From Acetofilamentum sp. (GTDB lineage: Bacteria; Bacteroidota; Bacteroidia; Bacteroidales; JAFGXI01): DNA of 10,297 nt. The notes beneath the pieces were generated by a model. That model had not been told where the DNA came from and made no database searches. It saw only the letters and a program-made list of their open reading frames with translations. Numbering within the stretch: the stretch's first letter is position 1; every line of letters starts with the position of its first letter. The stretch lies in NCBI GenBank assembly GCA_020720565.1, contig DYOK01000094.1, positions 1-10,297 of the forward strand. Direction: 5' to 3'. Below are positions 6,158-10,297 of this stretch, piece by piece. Made by a program: the position numbers and the translations under genes.

Positions 6158-7342
6158 ATGAAAAAATATTTTCTGATAATAATACTTTTGATTTTTAGTT
6201 GGTTTAACCCTAAATCGATGGCACAATTTAAGATGCCTGAATTTGAGGTTTATGGTGGAGGCTTTTATAATAGGCTTTTACCACCAAATGACAGCATTAA
6301 AGTGTTATCTGTAGTATCTCCATTCGCAGGTATTGGATATGTTTTGCCATTGTCGCATCCTGATGAGTTTTTTATAATTGGTGCTGAGATTAATCAATTT
6401 GGCTCTAGAACAAAGAATGGGAATAAATATTTAAATTTTACAGTTGGACCCTTTGCAAGGTATAAACAGCAGATATATAAGGGTATATCATACGGATTAG
6501 GTGCGAAATATAATATTTCAGTATTTTCTGGCGAAAAATTAGGAGCACAATATAATCAATTAGATGTTTATTCCGATGTTGTTTTGCTTGATGCCGGTCT
6601 GTTTATTCGAATTCAAAAAAATTTTAGCGTGGGCTTTAAATATGAACTTCCAGCGTATGGAAAAAAAGTCGATTTAATACCGAGTTTTAAAATTGAATTG
6701 CTGCTTGATGTTAATAATCAGCTATTTGGGTTTGAAAAGCGTAAAGCGAAAATAAAAGAACATAGCACGCTCTTATACAAAAAGTCAAATACAGCGATGG
6801 TAATTATGTTAAGTAATCGTTCAAATAGTATCAAGGCATTAAACGAGGCTGGCTTACATGATAAGGCTAAGTTACTTAAAAAATCTGTTGAAAAATCTAA
6901 CTTAAGTTTATATTCAGCCGCAAAATCAGAGCTAACAGTCTATCCACTTTATTTTATTTTTTCTGACGATTTGGAACGTCTAATTGAAAAAAAATTTGAA
7001 GGAATTTTCTTAAATGAAAAGTTAGAGCGTGATAGTTCTATAGTTTTTAATCAAGAAACCTTTTTAATCGGACGTATGGGATATCAAATTTCTGGGGAAA
7101 GCAGAACAATAGATTCCATTACTTACCCAATAAATGATTATAACAATTTTGGATTCTATATTTATGATCAAAACTTTAAACTACTTAATTCTCCCTTTCC
7201 AGTTTATATTCGTTCTTTTTTCTATCCAAAAAGTGAAGAAAATCAGCTCAAAGAAAATCTAATGTTGTTTTCACGTGTCAATTGGAGAATTCAAACGTAT
7301 CTTTACGAGTTGAAGGAACATGAAAGTTTGAATATGCATTAA
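6158..7342 (+). CDS. Exported two-part protein: probable outer-membrane beta-barrel plus unknown C-terminal domain
   Basis: I do not recognise this 394-residue protein as a named family. A signal peptide (1-22, cleavage after SMA before Gln23) shows export. Residues about 28-185 show alternating, aromatic-rich strands such as FEVYGGGFYNRL, EFFIIGAEINQFG, LNFTVGPFARY and FSVGFKYELP, with glycines at turns. This is the look of a small porin-like or PorT-like outer-membrane barrel. A linker rich in Lys (192-210) leads to a mixed domain (about 211-383): a helical part near IKALNEAGLHDKAKLLKKS (225-243), then VYPLYFIFSDD (261-271), EGIFLNEKL (281-289), FGFYIYD (331-337) and SPFPVYIRSFF (345-355). 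From memory this C-terminal pattern recurs in Bacteroidota hypothetical proteins, but I could not check that. The gene stands alone in an AT-rich stretch poor in TCG trinucleotides compared with its neighbours. The ATG start has no Shine-Dalgarno sequence. A nearby upstream promoter candidate is at 5880-5910. Confidence 0.75.
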   Translation: MKKYFLIIILLIFSWFNPKSMAQFKMPEFEVYGGGFYNRLLPPNDSIKVLSVVSPFAGIGYVLPLSHPDEFFIIGAEINQFGSRTKNGNKYLNFTVGPFARYKQQIYKGISYGLGAKYNISVFSGEKLGAQYNQLDVYSDVVLLDAGLFIRIQKNFSVGFKYELPAYGKKVDLIPSFKIELLLDVNNQLFGFEKRKAKIKEHSTLLYKKSNTAMVIMLSNRSNSIKALNEAGLHDKAKLLKKSVEKSNLSLYSAAKSELTVYPLYFIFSDDLERLIEKKFEGIFLNEKLERDSSIVFNQETFLIGRMGYQISGESRTIDSITYPINDYNNFGFYIYDQNFKLLNSPFPVYIRSFFYPKSEENQLKENLMLFSRVNWRIQTYLYELKEHESLNMH

Positions 7343-7641
7343 TTTTAAGGGTGTTTTAACAGCAAGTTGATAAATCAATCAATTACAAATTATCAGTGAG
7401 CTCTCCTTCGCCTAATTAATATGAAAATTTTGCTTAGTTTTCTATGTGTCAGATAATCAGTTTTATATGATTATTGGATCCAGACAATTTTTTCTAATTC
7501 CATTCTTGCATTTCATATTCAGCACTTAATGTTGAAAAATATACCGTATCAACGATAATATTAGTACATTTGTGATCGACCAAGCTAAACTAAATTGTTA
7601 CATACTTCACATTTGGATTTGCCCAAAAACTAAAATATATA
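7343..7641. other. Gene-free region before the OmpA-family gene
   Basis: About 300 AT-rich bases with no gene. A promoter-like -7 box is present near the right end (7565-7572). A micro-frame beginning ATG at 7421 encodes only eleven residues that resemble the start of a signal peptide and then stops, so it is treated as chance or a remnant. I see no strong terminator for the upstream gene. Confidence 0.5.
7565..7572 (+). promoter_or_regulatory. TAnnTTTG -7 box for the OmpA-family gene
   Basis: TACATTTG matches the Bacteroidota -7 consensus and would start transcription near 7579, leaving a leader of about 60 bases before the ATG at 7642. The nearest upstream TTG (7532-7534) is 30 bp away, longer than the usual 17-23, so the -33 part is weak. 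Confidence 0.4.
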
Positions 7642-10209
7642 ATGAGAAAAATTGGATTTATCTTTATAATGCTCTGGTCCTTGGTTGGTTATTCGCAAAC
7701 CGAAGAACAAAAAGAACTTTTTATAGAGGCAGAATATCTTTATTTATACGAAGATTTTAGCAAAGCCTTGGAGGCTTATATGCTCCTATACCAGAATGAC
7801 AGTTCTAATGCCAATCTCAACTATAGAATTGGGATGAGTATATTGCACTTGTCTGATAATACAAAATACAAACGATCAGAATCAATCCATTACCTCGAAA
7901 AATCAATTGAAGATATTACACCTGAGTATAACGAAGGATCGTACAAAGAAACTCGAGCACCTTACGAAGCCCTTTTTTATTTAGGAAATGCTTACCGTTT
8001 TAATCATGAGTTTGATAAAGCCATTCTGATGTACGAACGTTTTATAGCTACACTTCCACCAACCGATTATTTTTATATCGACTTTGTTAAACGCGAAAGT
8101 CAAGCTTGTTTTAATGCCCAAGAGCTGATTCAGTTGCCCGTTAATTATCAAACAGAAAGTATAACATCTCTAGTTAAGTCTAAAGCCAAAGTAGAAAATC
8201 TACCAGTCGTAAACTACAACGAGGATGTTGTAATTTATACATCGGGTAAAAATAACACGTTTTCTCCCGATATTAATATGGCGGCCATCAACATCGACCA
8301 TAAAATGGACAACATCTATTTTACGTTTTTCAAAGATTCGGTTTGGTCGGAACCTCGATCGATTAACGAAGAGATGAATGCCGGAACCAATGTAGTTCCC
8401 ACGTCTATTACAGGTGATGGAAAAACCTTGTTTATGGTTCGTGACGACAACGACAACGGAAACGTTTATATGAGCCATTACGAAGATGATGAATGGTCGA
8501 ACATTAAAAAATTGAATAAAAACATAAATTCCCCCAGTTGGGAATCGCACATATCGATTACAGAAGATGGTAAAACACTATTTTTTACTTCTGATCGCCC
8601 AGGTGGATTTGGAGGTTTGGATGTCTATAAATCAGATTTTGACCCAAAAATAAAAGATTGGGGGACTGCTGTAAACTTAGGGCCAACCATCAATTCAATT
8701 TACGACGAAGAAACCCCATATGTCGTCAACAATGGTAGAGTCTTATATTTTAGTTCGCAAGGACATTATGGTATGGGGGGCTTCGATATTTTTTATTCCA
8801 GTTTGCTCGATAATGGCAGTTGGACTTATCCACTCAATTTAGGCTATCCACTTAACACCGCCGGTAACGATTTGTTTTATTTACCTAGAAGAAATGGAGA
8901 ATATGCAATTTTCCCATTAAATAGCACAGATCGTCCGCAAGAACAAGCCAACGATTTGTATCGAATCAAAGTGCCTGTTCCAGGAACCGACACCACCGAA
9001 ATTGAGCTTAAAGGCCGTTTGACATTAGAAGATAACAATTATCCGTTAAAACGAGGTGCTCGTATTGTATTGATAAACAACGAAAACCAAGATACTTTGA
9101 AATCGGCTAATTTGTTAATGGTCGATGGTCAATATACCTGCTTGATTAGTTCTGGTAATTTCAAAGTTGTATTCGAGGCACCAGGTTACGAATCGCGTGT
9201 TGAGTATGTGCTGATACCTAAAATATTTGCTAAAACAGAGTTTAACTTGAGTGTGACTCTAAAACCTATTGCGGTTTCGGAAGGGGACTATTATGTCATT
9301 AAAAATGTATTTTTTGATTATGGCAAAGCCGATTTAAGCCGCGAATCGCTTATCGAAATTGAAAAGTTATATGCCGTAATGAACGAAAATGCAGAATTGT
9401 ATGTCGAAGTGGTAGGGCATACCGACTCGTGGAGTAGTGCCGATTTTAATCAAAAACTATCCGAAAAAAGAAGCCGTTCGGTCATCGATTACCTTGTCGA
9501 AAAAGGACTTGACAGCAGGCGTTTTGTTGCGGTAGGTAAAGGAAAGGCAAACCCTATTGCCATTAACGAAAATTCCGATGGAACCGACAATCCCGAAGGC
9601 CGACAACTCAATAGACGCGTCGAAATTAAGCTGCTTAATTACAACGGAAGCAATATTGTTGTGGAAGAAATTGAAGTCCCTAAGCAATTGAAATACAGCA
9701 ACCAAGCAAGCTCTATTTTTGTAACCAATTCCGACGAGCCGCTACAAGATGCAGACTTCCAAAAAATTATGACAAAGGCAGATTACGACTTGATTTTCAA
9801 AAATTTGAGTTTTAAATTCGAAAACGACCTATATTGGTACTATTTAAATGGCTATTCGACTAAAGCCGATGCCTTAAAAGATTTAAATTGGCTGCTCGAC
9901 AAAGGATTTGCCAAAGCACATATCGTAGAAAAAAGCGAATCGGTGGCCAACCAAACCGCACCCAGTGTCGATAGCACCATTACTTACTTTACTTTACAAA
10001 TAAAAGCATTAAAACAAAAAGTAAATCCGAAAACATTTACCAGTTTAAAAGGTGTCGAAGTGCATCTGGGCAAAGATGGGTTTTATCGGTATGTCTATGG
10101 AAGATTCGCTTCGCGAGAAGACGCACTTGGGGCCAAACAAACGGTAGAAACCGACGAAACACTTAAAGATGCTTTTATAGTACCCTTTAAAACTTTATTG
10201 GAATATTAA
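7642..10209 (+). CDS. PorE-like TPR/PD40/OmpA envelope protein with SPOR-like tail
   Basis: This 855-residue exported protein probably links outer-membrane machinery to peptidoglycan. Domains in order: a signal peptide (1 to about 18, ending GYS before Gln19, no lipobox Cys); TPR-type helices (about 22-160); PD40 propeller repeats with DGKTLF at 259-264 and 309-314, TSDRPGGFGGLDVY (316-329) and the third repeat FSSQGHYGMGGFDIFY (370-385); a carboxypeptidase-regulatory-like beta domain (about 454-540); and an OmpA C-terminal domain (about 550-665) with FFDYGKADL, GHTD with Asp595, and LSEKRSRSV with Arg610, the peptidoglycan-binding pair. Two SPOR-like segments follow (about 720-763 and 783-849). 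TPR-PD40-CRD-OmpA is the order in PorE of the type IX secretion system. The SPOR tail is extra, and PorE is a lipoprotein, unlike this. No other type IX gene is present, so a secretion role is only possible. The ATG fits the signal peptide. Confidence 0.88.
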   Translation: MRKIGFIFIMLWSLVGYSQTEEQKELFIEAEYLYLYEDFSKALEAYMLLYQNDSSNANLNYRIGMSILHLSDNTKYKRSESIHYLEKSIEDITPEYNEGSYKETRAPYEALFYLGNAYRFNHEFDKAILMYERFIATLPPTDYFYIDFVKRESQACFNAQELIQLPVNYQTESITSLVKSKAKVENLPVVNYNEDVVIYTSGKNNTFSPDINMAAINIDHKMDNIYFTFFKDSVWSEPRSINEEMNAGTNVVPTSITGDGKTLFMVRDDNDNGNVYMSHYEDDEWSNIKKLNKNINSPSWESHISITEDGKTLFFTSDRPGGFGGLDVYKSDFDPKIKDWGTAVNLGPTINSIYDEETPYVVNNGRVLYFSSQGHYGMGGFDIFYSSLLDNGSWTYPLNLGYPLNTAGNDLFYLPRRNGEYAIFPLNSTDRPQEQANDLYRIKVPVPGTDTTEIELKGRLTLEDNNYPLKRGARIVLINNENQDTLKSANLLMVDGQYTCLISSGNFKVVFEAPGYESRVEYVLIPKIFAKTEFNLSVTLKPIAVSEGDYYVIKNVFFDYGKADLSRESLIEIEKLYAVMNENAELYVEVVGHTDSWSSADFNQKLSEKRSRSVIDYLVEKGLDSRRFVAVGKGKANPIAINENSDGTDNPEGRQLNRRVEIKLLNYNGSNIVVEEIEVPKQLKYSNQASSIFVTNSDEPLQDADFQKIMTKADYDLIFKNLSFKFENDLYWYYLNGYSTKADALKDLNWLLDKGFAKAHIVEKSESVANQTAPSVDSTITYFTLQIKALKQKVNPKTFTSLKGVEVHLGKDGFYRYVYGRFASREDALGAKQTVETDETLKDAFIVPFKTLLEY

Positions 10210-10297
10210 GCTTGACAAAGCAGAGTTTCCGTTTTTAAAATGTATTTCTGTTTAGATCGCAGAAAAGTAATTTATTGCGTATTTAATTACAATAGTT
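10210..10297. other. Downstream end region with a small inverted repeat
   Basis: No gene is visible in these last bases. TTTCTG (10245-10250) and CAGAAA (10260-10265) form a six-pair inverted repeat with a nine-base loop. No T-run follows it on the plus strand, so it is a poor terminator. The next gene lies outside the window. Confidence 0.4.

Noticed and set aside
7421..7456. Eleven-residue frame resembling the beginning of a signal peptide
   Set aside because: It stops at once and nothing coding follows. Too short to separate a remnant from chance.
8200..8550. Minus-strand open frame of 116 codons inside the OmpA-family gene
   Set aside because: It lies antisense to a well-supported PD40 domain, and its translation has no domain or signal peptide. 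The length is explained by TCG/CGA-rich codons giving open antisense frames.
7642..10209. Calling the OmpA-family protein PorE and the window a type IX secretion locus
   Set aside because: Only the domain order fits. There is no lipobox, an extra SPOR-like tail is present, and no other type IX component or sorting domain is in the window.

Overview
The window looks like chromosome from a low-GC member of the Bacteroidota, most likely a Bacteroidales/Marinilabiliales-type marine or gut-related lineage, although the exact group cannot be fixed from the sequence. The evidence is a lipoprotein with the GWxTD motif, a PorE-like TPR/PD40/OmpA protein, signal peptides ending before Gln, TAnnTTTG-type -7 promoter boxes, and no recognisable Shine-Dalgarno sequences ahead of the genes. 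I see no mobile element, CRISPR array, tRNA or rRNA.

Left part (1-3762, minus strand). Reading in the direction of transcription, galE (UDP-glucose 4-epimerase) is followed after 99 bp by rmlB (dTDP-glucose 4,6-dehydratase) and then by a GWxTD-domain lipoprotein. The lipoprotein's open frame begins inside the 3' end of rmlB, with no ATG start. The two enzymes make activated sugars for surface polysaccharide. The lipoprotein has no known function, but its coupling to rmlB suggests co-expression.

Middle (3763-5748). A divergently transcribed Spy/CpxP-like periplasmic protein carries a Cys/His-rich tail. It converges with an orphan class I SAM-dependent methyltransferase of the Methyltransf_32 type. 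The space between them holds two candidate terminators, one overlapping the methyltransferase stop codon.

Right part (5749-10297, plus strand). An AT-rich stretch begins with a 409-bp gene-free region that holds a promoter-like box, a hairpin with a T-run and a short tandem repeat. It continues with a two-part exported protein of unknown function: a probable outer-membrane beta-barrel followed by a soluble domain. After about 300 bp without a gene comes an 855-residue envelope protein with TPR, PD40 propeller, carboxypeptidase-regulatory-like and OmpA domains, and two SPOR-like repeats at the C-terminus. It resembles the type IX secretion component PorE with extra C-terminal domains and no lipobox.

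Overall this is a cell-envelope neighbourhood (sugar nucleotides, a lipoprotein, a periplasmic stress-type protein, an outer-membrane barrel and a peptidoglycan-anchored multidomain protein), not one obvious operon. The least explained elements are the two-part barrel protein at 6158-7342, the tandem SPOR-like tail of the OmpA protein, and the irregular start of the GWxTD gene. No complete new system can be claimed.
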